A program made the translations under genes and the position numbers. From assembly GCA_013151365.1 (NCBI GenBank), contig JAADIK010000012.1, positions 1 through 6,168 on the forward strand: a stretch of DNA of 6,168 bases, given 5' to 3'. Source of the DNA: Deltaproteobacteria bacterium. GTDB taxonomy: Bacteria; Desulfobacterota; Desulfobulbia; Desulfobulbales; Desulfobulbaceae. Positions 1 through 5,826 of the stretch are shown piece after piece. The notes under the pieces are model-generated. The model saw nothing but the letters and a program-made list of their open reading frames with translations, did not search any database and was not told the DNA's origin. The number at the start of each line of letters is the position of its first letter. Position 1 is the stretch's first letter.

Positions 1-40
1 AAGGTAGTATAAAATACCCAGGGCCTCCATTATATTTTGT

Positions 41-65
41 GGTTCATCCGGTAAACGCGTACTTT
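41..65 (+). repeat. Left terminal inverted repeat of the ISL3 element
   Basis: This 25-bp end begins GGTTCATCCGG and matches the other end (1330-1354) perfectly in inverted orientation. It also encodes the last six residues (KYAFTG) and the TGA stop of the transposase on the minus strand, so terminus and coding sequence are constrained together. Confidence 0.93.
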
Positions 66-1249
66 GAAGTATGTAGGTCATAGAGTCTGAGTTTGAAATA
101 TTCCATGTCTCGGAAGCCGTACGCTTGCCTTTTTAAGGTTTTGATTTTGTTGTTGAGACCTTCCAGGGGGCCGTTGGTAATTCTGTGAGGGTAATAGTTG
201 AGCAAACTACTCCGACGCCTGAGAATGGTGATGCCAACAGAGATCAGTTGTTTTATGCCAGACATTAAAGCATCAAAGCACCATTGCTTGAAAAATTTAT
301 CTGCCCTATCTCTGGTTCCCTGCCTCCAGAAGAGCCGCAACTGTTCTTTCATGAGATGCATGGTAAAGAGGGTCTGGTTGGCGTCCAGCAACGTGTTGAG
401 TTTGGTTTGATACTTTTCTGAAAGGCTATGGTAATTGCGGAGGAGCAAAAATCGACTTCCTTTTAAATTGCGCTTTCCTTCGGCATCAAGAGTTCTCTGT
501 TGTTCACGCCGTAACGAATCTATTTTTCTGTTCATCAGGGCCATGACGTGATACCGATCAAAGACAACGGAAACATCTGGGAGGTATTCTTTCAATGCTG
601 CTGCAAAGCTGGCGCTCATATCCATTGCTACTGCTTTGAGTTGCTTTTTCCTTCTTGACAGAGTTTTTAAAAAAGGTGCAAGGTTCTCTTTTTTGGTTCC
701 TTCAACAGCATGCAGAACTCTACCGGTTTGCAAGTCAATGAATATGGTCATGTACTTGTGATGCTTACGGATGCTGAATTCATCCACTCCGATGTATTTA
801 ACGTCCTTCAAGTTGATTTTGCGATATTTTGTTGACAGCCGGGACTTGTGAATTTTTTTCACCACGTCCCAGCTTACATGAAGATACTGAGCAACAGCTC
901 GTATCGTCCAGGAACGAAGAAGGTCGAGTACCGTCAGGGCAAAAAAACGAGTATATCGTGCCATGCCTTGCATAAAAGGAAACTGAGGCCACCACAGGTG
1001 TATACATTTTTTACATTGGAGACGATGCATGTTCAATTCGAGAATGGCCTGTTTCCTCCCAATTGGAGGCATACGTAGCCATCTGGTTTTACGTCCTCTG
1101 AAGATGCAAAGCCTATGGCCACATTTCGGACACAGAACATGATGGTCTGTTGTTTCAACACGAAAGAAAACAGCATTGCCAAGATAGTAAGTGGATCGAT
1201 AAGTTACACCTTTGATACCAAAGGCATGGTAGAGTATTGACATGGACAT
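44..1249 (-). CDS. ISL3-family DDE transposase
   Basis: This 401-residue protein catalyses cut-and-paste movement of the surrounding element by binding its terminal repeats. An N-terminal zinc ribbon is visible as CPKC (C40, C43) and CKKC (C79, C82). A helix-turn-helix stretch follows at about residues 100-135. The catalytic ISL3 domain begins near residue 150 with the family-typical YIGVDEFSIRK. Candidate DDE residues are D156, D210 (AVAMDMSASF) and E363 (NGPLEGLNNKIK); FDRYHV at 230-235 is another family landmark. Length is normal and no frameshift is seen. The start at 1249 is favoured because a strong Shine-Dalgarno (1257-1263) lies 7 nt upstream; the next Met, two codons later, would be 13 nt away. 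The start codon falls inside an inverted repeat that may limit translation. Confidence 0.95.
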   Translation of the reverse strand: MSMSILYHAFGIKGVTYRSTYYLGNAVFFRVETTDHHVLCPKCGHRLCIFRGRKTRWLRMPPIGRKQAILELNMHRLQCKKCIHLWWPQFPFMQGMARYTRFFALTVLDLLRSWTIRAVAQYLHVSWDVVKKIHKSRLSTKYRKINLKDVKYIGVDEFSIRKHHKYMTIFIDLQTGRVLHAVEGTKKENLAPFLKTLSRRKKQLKAVAMDMSASFAAALKEYLPDVSVVFDRYHVMALMNRKIDSLRREQQRTLDAEGKRNLKGSRFLLLRNYHSLSEKYQTKLNTLLDANQTLFTMHLMKEQLRLFWRQGTRDRADKFFKQWCFDALMSGIKQLISVGITILRRRSSLLNYYPHRITNGPLEGLNNKIKTLKRQAYGFRDMEYFKLRLYDLHTSKYAFTG

Positions 1250-1309
1250 GGCTGAGACCTCCTAAAGTTGTTTGCGTTGACAACAAACAACATGTCTCAT
1301 GCCATGTCC
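1244..1309 (-). promoter_or_regulatory. Hairpin over the transposase start codon
   Basis: Positions 1244-1258 pair with 1294-1309: 9 bp, then a one-base bulge at 1300, then 6 bp. Inside, 1267-1274 pairs perfectly with 1284-1291 across a 9-nt loop. In a minus-strand transcript the start codon (1247-1249) is in the outer stem and the Shine-Dalgarno lies mostly in the internal loop between the two stems. Several insertion sequences use such structures so that transcripts entering from outside do not make transposase. That role is inferred here; the pairing itself is read directly. Confidence 0.6.
1257..1263 (-). promoter_or_regulatory. Ribosome binding site of the transposase
   Basis: The minus strand reads AGGAGGT, 7 nt before the ATG at 1249, a near-perfect anti-16S match. 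In the predicted hairpin 1244-1309 most of it lies in an internal loop while the start codon is paired, so availability may depend on the RNA fold. Confidence 0.8.
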
Positions 1310-1329
1310 TTTCGCTATTCATTTTTCCA

Positions 1330-1354
1330 AAAGTACGCGTTTACCGGATGAACC
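1330..1354 (-). repeat. Right terminal inverted repeat of the ISL3 element
   Basis: This is the exact reverse complement of 41-65. It lies upstream of the transposase, which is read away from it. The outer boundary is followed by a run of seven T (1355-1361). Confidence 0.93.
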
Positions 1355-1441
1355 TTTTTTTGTTTCTGAATATTTTTGGTTCACCGTTCGATCCTGTGTG
1401 TCACGATATGATAAAAACACCGAACGCGTCAAGGTTCTCGC
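1355..1441. other. Spacer between the IS and cynS, no gene
   Basis: These 87 bases separate the right IS end from the cynS stop codon. They hold a T-run next to the IS and a separated inverted repeat CGTTCG/CGAACG (1385-1390 and 1421-1426). The block 1371-1383 resembles the left IS junction. No convincing Rho-independent terminator for cynS is visible: the candidate stems are only 3-6 bp and the U-rich stretch is not adjacent to them. Confidence 0.5.
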
Positions 1442-1885
1442 TTACCATTTTCTGTAAGGCAGGAATTTGCCGTCATAGGTAATCACTACCCTGTCGCCTT
1501 TCGGGTCTTGCTTCCGCTTGATGTCAATTTCAAAATCGATTGCGCTCATGATGCCATCGCCGAACATTTCATGGATGATTTCTTTGATGGCCGTACCGTA
1601 AACCTGGGTTATTTCGTGCAACCTGTAAATCAACGGATCAACCGGGACGGTTTTGTCCAGCGCCCCCTTCATCGGGCACTCCTGGAGAGCCTTGAATATC
1701 CTGTCGTCAAGGCCGAGCAGGTTCACGACTTTTTGAGCCTCTTCCGCGTTCATGCTGTTTTGGCCCAACAGGACCGAGGAAACCCAAACCTTATGCCTGC
1801 CAACCTCGGCCGCGATTTTTTCCCAACTCAGCCCTTTTTCTTTTTTTGCTTCCAAGATTGCTGCAACAACTTCTTTTTGTGTCAT
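1442..1885 (-). CDS. cynS: Cyanate hydratase (cyanase)
   Basis: Cyanase converts cyanate and bicarbonate to carbamate and CO2; carbamate then breaks down to ammonia and CO2. It works in the cytoplasm as a decamer of dimers. The 147 residues cover the whole family: an N-terminal helical, HTH-like domain (about 1-75) with GLSWEKIAAEVGRHKVWVSSVLLGQ, then the catalytic domain. The catalytic triad known from E. coli (R96, E99, S122) is matched by R88 and E91 in YRLHE and S114 in IMSAIDFE, a constant offset of eight. The C-terminus (DGKFLPYRKW) is typical, so the nearby IS has not damaged the gene. The Shine-Dalgarno GGGAGG lies 5 nt upstream of the ATG. No cynT carbonic anhydrase, cynX or cyanate/nitrate transporter gene is in view, so this copy looks unlinked. 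Confidence 0.96.
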   Translation of the reverse strand: MTQKEVVAAILEAKKEKGLSWEKIAAEVGRHKVWVSSVLLGQNSMNAEEAQKVVNLLGLDDRIFKALQECPMKGALDKTVPVDPLIYRLHEITQVYGTAIKEIIHEMFGDGIMSAIDFEIDIKRKQDPKGDRVVITYDGKFLPYRKW

Positions 1886-1890
1886 TTGTG

Positions 1891-1896
1891 CCTCCC
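1891..1896 (-). promoter_or_regulatory. Ribosome binding site of cynS
   Basis: The minus strand reads GGGAGG with a 5-nt spacer to the ATG at 1885. This supports the chosen start, which also gives the usual cyanase N-terminus. Confidence 0.75.
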
Positions 1897-2011
1897 AAAC
1901 AGATCGGTTTAATATGTAATGTCCGCCATTGATCCAGGGGACCAGGTTCGCTCAGGAAATAAGTTCGCTGGCTTGTCTCGATGGAGCTGGTGTCCGTGCT
2001 GTCTGCGGCCG
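1897..2011. other. Intergenic region between selB and cynS
   Basis: The gap lies between the selB stop and the cynS ribosome binding site. No tRNA (including tRNA-Sec) and no convincing terminator is visible. A 7-bp direct repeat GTTCGCT occurs at 1946-1952 and 1963-1969. On the minus strand an AT-rich stretch ACATATTAAA about 25-35 nt upstream of the cynS start could supply a -10 box, but I find no good -35 partner. Confidence 0.4.
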
Positions 2012-3937
2012 TCAGCTCTTGCGCAGTACCCGTTTGTCGCCGATGCGGATAGTCAGCTTCTTCTTGTCGAAGTATTCCAGCAGCGGGATGGAGAATTTTC
2101 GGGTCAGGCCGGTCAGGTCTTTGAACCGCGGCGCGTCGATCTCGCCTTCTTTTTTGATGTACCCGGTCAGCTGTCGGGCCAGTCGCTCAAGTTGCTCCGC
2201 GTGGAAGTAGAGTGATTCCGTAACCTTGACGAGCATGCCTTCCTGCAACAGGAGGTCGATAACCTGCTGGACCTGCGCCTCCGGATATTCACTCATGGTG
2301 TTGAAGACATCCTTGATGTTCGGCGGCACCAGGCCGGCGTCCCGGAAGAGGCTGATGATTTTTTCCCGCATCGCCTGTTCATCGACCTGCAAGGTAACCT
2401 TGAAGTGGGCCAGTCGGACCTCGGCCTGGTCCTGGACGATGGTCTTCTTTTTGACGAGCTGGCTCAGGGCAAACTGGAAGAGTTTCTGGTCCACTGCCGG
2501 TTTGAGCTGAGAACGCAGTTCTTCTTTGGCCAGGCCGCTCTTCAGGGGATGTTCGGCATGATATTCTTCAAGCAGTGAGGTGATCGTGGTCGTGAGCCGG
2601 TTCACCGTCGGCGCGGCCAGCAGGCGCTGCCGCTCGGAATCGACCACCATGATTTTACCGCTGGAAAGGGGGGCCTGCAGTTCTTTTTTGAGTCTCTTGC
2701 CAAACAATCCCAGCCGGCCGGCAAGCTGGTCCGTGGTCAAACCTTCCTGTCTGCTTTCCTCAAGGAAGAGCAGCATTTTGTCCTCGTAGCTGCCGTTCTG
2801 GCAGATGGAGAAGGCCTGGCGGTTAAGCTCCCGGTCACGTTGGCTTGTCCGTTTCCGCTTGCGGGGCGCATTGTTCAGGATGCTGCCCCCGCCGATGGTG
2901 GTAATCGGCGAGTAGCTGCGGACGACATAGCGGTCACCGGGCCGGACGGCCACCGGTTCCTGCAGAATAATCTGCACAAAGGCCTCTTCGCCGGGCTGGA
3001 CCACGTCCGATTCCATGAGAACGATGCGGCCGATGACCTCGCGGGTGCCCACATGGATGCGAACCTGGGCCCGGTTTTTCAGCTCTTTTGAATTTGACTT
3101 CAAGTAGTGGAGGTCGGTGTCCAGGAGGGTAGAGGACACCAGGCTGCCCGGGGTCGCCGCCATGTCGCCCCGGTTGATTTCGTGTTTTTCGATGCCCTGG
3201 AGGTTGATGGCGGTGCGGTGTCCGGCCTCAACGATTTCGATGTTTTGGCCATGCACCTGCAGGCCGCGGATTTTCGCCGTCAGTCCGCCCGGGTAGAACA
3301 TCAGGTCGTCACCGACGGCGACCCGGCCGGAAAGCGAAGTCCCGGTGATAACGGTGCCAAAACCCTTCATGGAGAAAACCCGGTCCACGGCGAGGCGGAA
3401 GGGCCCGAATTCCTCGTGGAACGACATGGCCGCAATCTTCTTGTCCAGCACCTCCTTAACGGTGTCCAGGCCCTCGCCGGTAACGGACGAGACCGCAATA
3501 ATCGGTGCCTCGCTCAGGAAACTGTCTCTGAAAAAATCACTGACTTCCTCCCGGACCATTTCCAGCCATTCGTCGTCCACCATGTCTTTTTTGGTGATGA
3601 TGATCAGGCCGTCGCGGACGCCGAGCAATTGACAAATTTCGAAGTGTTCCCTGGTTTGCGGCATAATGCCTTCGTCGGCGGCAACAATAAAGGCGACGAG
3701 GTCCATGCCTGCCGCGCCGGCAACCATGTTGCGCACAAACTTTTCATGGCCCGGGACATCGACAATGCCGAGGCGGTGGCCGCAGGGGAGGTCAAGATAG
3801 GCAAAACCAAGCTCAATGGTGATGCCCCGGCTTTTTTCTTCTTTGAGGCGGTCGGTTTCAATACCGGTCAGCGCCCGGATCAGGCTGGTCTTTCCGTGAT
3901 CAACATGACCGGCCGTACCGAGGATAATTTCACGCAT
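2012..3937 (-). CDS. selB: Selenocysteine-specific elongation factor SelB
   Basis: SelB is a GTPase that brings selenocysteyl-tRNA(Sec) to the ribosome at UGA codons marked by a SECIS hairpin. The 641 residues carry the full layout. The GTPase domain spans about 1-175: G1 GHVDHGKT at 10-17, switch I RGITIELGF with T40, G3 DVPGH at 60-64, TKKD at 115-118 in place of the usual NKxD, and SSVTGEG near 150-156. Beta-barrel domains II and III follow at about 178-355 (FSMKGFGTVITGT; VRPGDRYVVRSYSPITTIGGG). A basic linker leads to the C-terminal winged-helix domains at about 380-641. These bind SECIS RNA and end in the characteristic RKFSIPLLEYFDKKKLTIRIGDKRVLR. Length is near the usual 610-640. The ATG has no clear Shine-Dalgarno, although MREIILGTAGHVDHGKT is the expected N-terminus. 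Its presence implies selenoproteins in this organism; no selA, selC or selD is in view. Confidence 0.97.
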   Translation of the reverse strand: MREIILGTAGHVDHGKTSLIRALTGIETDRLKEEKSRGITIELGFAYLDLPCGHRLGIVDVPGHEKFVRNMVAGAAGMDLVAFIVAADEGIMPQTREHFEICQLLGVRDGLIIITKKDMVDDEWLEMVREEVSDFFRDSFLSEAPIIAVSSVTGEGLDTVKEVLDKKIAAMSFHEEFGPFRLAVDRVFSMKGFGTVITGTSLSGRVAVGDDLMFYPGGLTAKIRGLQVHGQNIEIVEAGHRTAINLQGIEKHEINRGDMAATPGSLVSSTLLDTDLHYLKSNSKELKNRAQVRIHVGTREVIGRIVLMESDVVQPGEEAFVQIILQEPVAVRPGDRYVVRSYSPITTIGGGSILNNAPRKRKRTSQRDRELNRQAFSICQNGSYEDKMLLFLEESRQEGLTTDQLAGRLGLFGKRLKKELQAPLSSGKIMVVDSERQRLLAAPTVNRLTTTITSLLEEYHAEHPLKSGLAKEELRSQLKPAVDQKLFQFALSQLVKKKTIVQDQAEVRLAHFKVTLQVDEQAMREKIISLFRDAGLVPPNIKDVFNTMSEYPEAQVQQVIDLLLQEGMLVKVTESLYFHAEQLERLARQLTGYIKKEGEIDAPRFKDLTGLTRKFSIPLLEYFDKKKLTIRIGDKRVLRKS

Positions 3938-3973
3938 AGGTCAACCGGAGGAAAAATGAATCAGGGGGAAAAT

Positions 3974-4003
3974 GTTATAGTTTTTTTCGTTCAAGCGGCT
4001 CAA
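3974..4003 (-). promoter_or_regulatory. Candidate sigma-70 promoter for selB
   Basis: Read on the minus strand, TTGAGC (-35, 3998-4003) and TATAAC (-10, 3974-3979) are separated by 18 nt. They match the consensus at four and five of six positions. Transcription would begin near 3967, giving a leader of about 30 nt before the selB ATG at 3937. Its place in the 122-nt gap after the upstream gene supports an independent selB transcript. This was found by eye and is untested. Confidence 0.42.
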
Positions 4004-4059
4004 CGACGTTCCGGCCAGGGCCGGGCGCCGATTATGCAAATTGGTTTCCTGCGCAAAGC

Positions 4060-4701
4060 CTAAATTTGTGAGCTGGTAATGAAGGGGTTGTTTTTCGTTT
4101 CTACGCCGATGGTCGAGCGGTTGCCGCCGTAGCCGTGGCCGGGCCAGACGATCGTTTCCGGTGGCAGGACCAGCAGGCGGGTGCGAATGGATCGCATCAG
4201 TTCATCCGTGGAGCCGCCGGGGAAGTCGGTACGGCCCACGGCCCCGACAAAGAGGGTGTCGCCGGTAAAGCAATCGGGTGCGTTATACAAGCAGATGCCG
4301 CCCGGTGTGTGGCCGGGGGTATGGATAACCTGGAGCTCCGAATCGCCGACGGTGATGGTGTCGCCGTCATGGACCAGGATGTCCGGAGCCGGAGATTCGG
4401 CCAGGCCGAGCATGGAGAAGTATTCCTGGACTTCGGGCTGCCAGAAAAAAAGGGCGTCATCCCGGTGCATGATAATATCGGCGCCGGTGGCCTCTTTCAG
4501 CCGCCGGTTGCCGCAGACATGATCGGGGTGACCGTGGGTGGCGATAATATATTTCACCTGCAGGTCGTTCTTTTCGCAGGCGGCGATGATTTTGTCCTCA
4601 TTGCCCCCGGGATCGATAACGACCGCCGTGCCTGTTTTTTCGCAGGAAACAACATAACAACAGACTTCCATCATGCCGACTATGAATTGTTGTACTCGCA
4701 T
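4060..4701 (-). CDS. YcbL/glyoxalase II-like metallo-beta-lactamase hydrolase
   Basis: The 213-residue protein has the metallo-beta-lactamase fold signature. THGHPDH at 55-61 supplies metal ligands H56, H58, D60 and H61; H131 lies in TPGHTPGG, D148 in FTGDTLF and H189 in PGHG. The tail after PGHG (YGGNRSTIGVETKNNPF) and the short length fit the YcbL-type proteins that resemble glyoxalase II. These hydrolyse thioesters such as S-lactoylglutathione or related acyl thiols. The C-terminal helical substrate-binding domain of true glyoxalase II (GloB) is missing, so the physiological substrate is uncertain. No signal peptide is seen, so a cytoplasmic enzyme is expected. The ATG has only a weak Shine-Dalgarno (CGGAAT), and a later start at M10 or M11 would cut into the first strand. 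It follows mrp after 80 nt containing a terminator-like hairpin. Confidence 0.9.
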   Translation of the reverse strand: MRVQQFIVGMMEVCCYVVSCEKTGTAVVIDPGGNEDKIIAACEKNDLQVKYIIATHGHPDHVCGNRRLKEATGADIIMHRDDALFFWQPEVQEYFSMLGLAESPAPDILVHDGDTITVGDSELQVIHTPGHTPGGICLYNAPDCFTGDTLFVGAVGRTDFPGGSTDELMRSIRTRLLVLPPETIVWPGHGYGGNRSTIGVETKNNPFITSSQI

Positions 4702-4724
4702 AAATTCCGTATCAGCCCGTTGAG

Positions 4725-4764
4725 GGGTAAATTAAATATCCCGCCGGCGGTGGGGCCGCCGGCG
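4725..4764 (-). terminator. Terminator-like hairpin after the Mrp gene
   Basis: Positions 4742-4750 and 4756-4764 form a perfect 9-bp GC-only stem with a 5-nt loop. Read on the minus strand it begins 17 nt past the Mrp stop codon and is followed by GGATATTTAATTTA, a moderately U-rich tail. This fits a Rho-independent terminator, perhaps partial because the tail is interrupted by purines. On the plus strand the stem is not followed by T, so it is unlikely to act in that direction. Confidence 0.6.
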
Positions 4765-4781
4765 AGAATCGGTTTGCTTGG

Positions 4782-5744
4782 TCAGCAACTACATTTTCCC
4801 GGATCACAACCGCTGGGACCGCAGGCACAACTGCTGTTCAGCGCGTCCAGGGTCTCCAGACCGGCCGCAGCGGTTGCCGGTAGACGTTTTTCCACGGCAT
4901 CGACTATACTGTTAAAGACCGTGACCGCCGGTGTATCCTCGTCGGAGGAGAGATACGGCCGGCCGGTGTCGCCCGCAATCACCACCCGGGGGTCCATGGG
5001 GACCCGGCCGAGAAAGGGCAGGTCAAAGTCGCGCGCGGTCTGTTCCCCGCCGCCGGAGCTGAAGATGTCCACTGCTTCATGGCAGTGAGGACAGACGAAT
5101 CCGGACATGTTTTCCACTACGCCGGCTATCGGCATCTTGACGGATTTGCAGAAGTTGATGGACTTACGAACATCGGCCAGGGCCACGGCCTGCGGGGTCG
5201 TGACGATCACGGCTTCAACGCCGTTTATGGTCTGGGCCACGGAAAGCGGCTCGTCACCGGTGCCGGGGGGGGAGTCAATGACCAGGTAGTCAAGTTCGCC
5301 CCAGTCCATGTCCGCGACAAACTGGCGGATGGCCTGAATCTTCAGCGGTCCGCGCCAGATAATAGGATCATCCCTGTTCTTCATCATGTACTCGAGGGAT
5401 ACGACCTTGAGATTGTCATTATAGACCAGGGGCGGGATAAGGTCCGCCGGGTTTTCCGGCGGCTCCATGGAGCCGGTCAGGCGCAGCATCCGGCAGATGT
5501 CGGGGCCGTGCAGGTCGACGTCCATGAGGCCGACTTGGTAGCCCCGGTTTGCAAGCCCCAAGGCCAGATTAACGGCCACCGTTGATTTGCCTACGCCGCC
5601 CTTGCCGCTCATGACCAGGATTTTGTTCTTGATCCGGCCCAGCGATCTGTTGATCGCCAACTCCTGCTGCGCCAAGGCGGCATCGGGAGAGCCGCAGGTG
5701 CTCTTTTGCTCTGTGCCGCATGATCCTCCGCATGAATTTCCCAT
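4782..5744 (-). CDS. mrp: Mrp/NBP35-family iron-sulfur cluster carrier ATPase
   Basis: Members of this P-loop family carry a labile Fe-S cluster and deliver it to target proteins in the cytoplasm. The deviant Walker A motif SGKGGVGKST (46-55), the MDVDLHGPD region (74-82) and the switch II DSPPGTGDEP (157-166) are intact. CPHC at 218-221 is the CxxC that bridges a cluster between the two subunits. ENMSGFVCPHC and GGGEQTARDFDLPFLGRVPMDP are strong family landmarks. At 320 residues it has two additions to the core: an N-terminal tail with C5, C9 and C17, and a C-terminal tail with C306, C308, C313, C318 and C320 ending in CSC. The start at 5744 has AAGGA 7 nt upstream. The N-terminal domain (DUF59) of some Mrp proteins is absent. 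Neighbouring genes do not name a specific client. Confidence 0.95.
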   Translation of the reverse strand: MGNSCGGSCGTEQKSTCGSPDAALAQQELAINRSLGRIKNKILVMSGKGGVGKSTVAVNLALGLANRGYQVGLMDVDLHGPDICRMLRLTGSMEPPENPADLIPPLVYNDNLKVVSLEYMMKNRDDPIIWRGPLKIQAIRQFVADMDWGELDYLVIDSPPGTGDEPLSVAQTINGVEAVIVTTPQAVALADVRKSINFCKSVKMPIAGVVENMSGFVCPHCHEAVDIFSSGGGEQTARDFDLPFLGRVPMDPRVVIAGDTGRPYLSSDEDTPAVTVFNSIVDAVEKRLPATAAAGLETLDALNSSCACGPSGCDPGKCSC

Positions 5745-5751
5745 ATGTTTT

Positions 5752-5756
5752 TCCTT
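5752..5756 (-). promoter_or_regulatory. Ribosome binding site of the Mrp gene
   Basis: The minus strand reads AAGGA, 7 nt before the ATG at 5744. This selects the start that includes the cysteine-containing N-terminal tail, so that tail is probably translated. Confidence 0.7.
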
Positions 5757-5797
5757 ATATGTAAGATTTTGTAAAAATCAGCTGTTCAAAAATTTTG

Positions 5798-5826
5798 ACT
5801 ATACTTTAATTCCAACATTCTGAAAA
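5798..5826 (-). promoter_or_regulatory. Candidate sigma-70 promoter for the Mrp gene
   Basis: On the minus strand TTTTCA (5821-5826) is followed after exactly 17 nt by TATAGT (5798-5803). They match the consensus at four and five of six positions. The predicted start of transcription near 5790 would give a leader of about 45 nt. The surrounding sequence is AT-rich, unlike the coding region. Found by eye. Confidence 0.45.

Larger units (their letters stand above)
41..1354 (-). mobile_element. Complete ISL3-family insertion sequence, 1314 bp
   Basis: A perfect 25-bp inverted repeat bounds this segment: 41-65 is the exact reverse complement of 1330-1354, and the match stops on both outer sides. 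The single gene inside is an ISL3-type DDE transposase that fills nearly the whole element, and its stop codon lies within the left repeat. Length and layout fit an ordinary ISL3 element. Members of this family usually make 8-bp target duplications. Here the left flank (33-40, TATTTTGT) and right flank (1355-1362, TTTTTTTG) agree at only 5 of 8 positions, so no clean duplication is visible; both flanks are T-rich. The element lies 87 bp downstream of the cynS stop codon and does not break a recognisable gene. Intact ends and an intact reading frame suggest a recent, possibly still active copy. Confidence 0.93.

Noticed and set aside
1385..1426. Separated inverted repeat CGTTCG/CGAACG after cynS as a terminator.
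   Set aside because: It is only 6 bp with a 30-nt gap, and the U-rich stretch lies inside the loop rather than after the stem.
1508..1912. 134-codon plus-strand frame opposite cynS.
   Set aside because: The minus strand encodes a complete cyanase with its catalytic residues; the plus frame has no recognisable features.
1897..2011. tRNA-Sec (selC) near selB.
   Set aside because: I found no UCA anticodon arm or acceptor/T-arm pattern in this gap or in 5827-6168.
4011..4024. CCGGCC/GGCCGG palindrome after the hydrolase gene as a terminator.
   Set aside because: The stem would have a 2-nt loop (or 5 bp with 4 nt) and is not followed by a U-run on the minus strand.
3107..4063. Long open frame (318 codons) on the plus strand opposite selB.
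   Set aside because: It mirrors the GC-biased third positions of selB, has no recognisable domain and is low in hydrophobic order. The well-formed SD plus ATG near its end (GGAGG at 3947-3951, ATG at 3956, 35 codons) is the only odd point and lies in the selB leader region.
4742..4784. Mrp stop codon is UGA after KCSC, with a strong hairpin 17 nt downstream and selB nearby, suggesting selenocysteine readthrough.
   Set aside because: The distance would suit a bacterial SECIS, but the loop CCCCA lacks the usual G and the stem with its U-rich tail looks like a terminator. Readthrough would add 33 residues with no recognisable features. A Mrp homologue with a conserved extension would reopen the question.
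4135..5088. Long plus-strand frame opposite the hydrolase gene and the end of the Mrp gene.
   Set aside because: It spans parts of two strongly supported minus-strand genes and their terminator and shows no motif; it is a shadow of codon bias.
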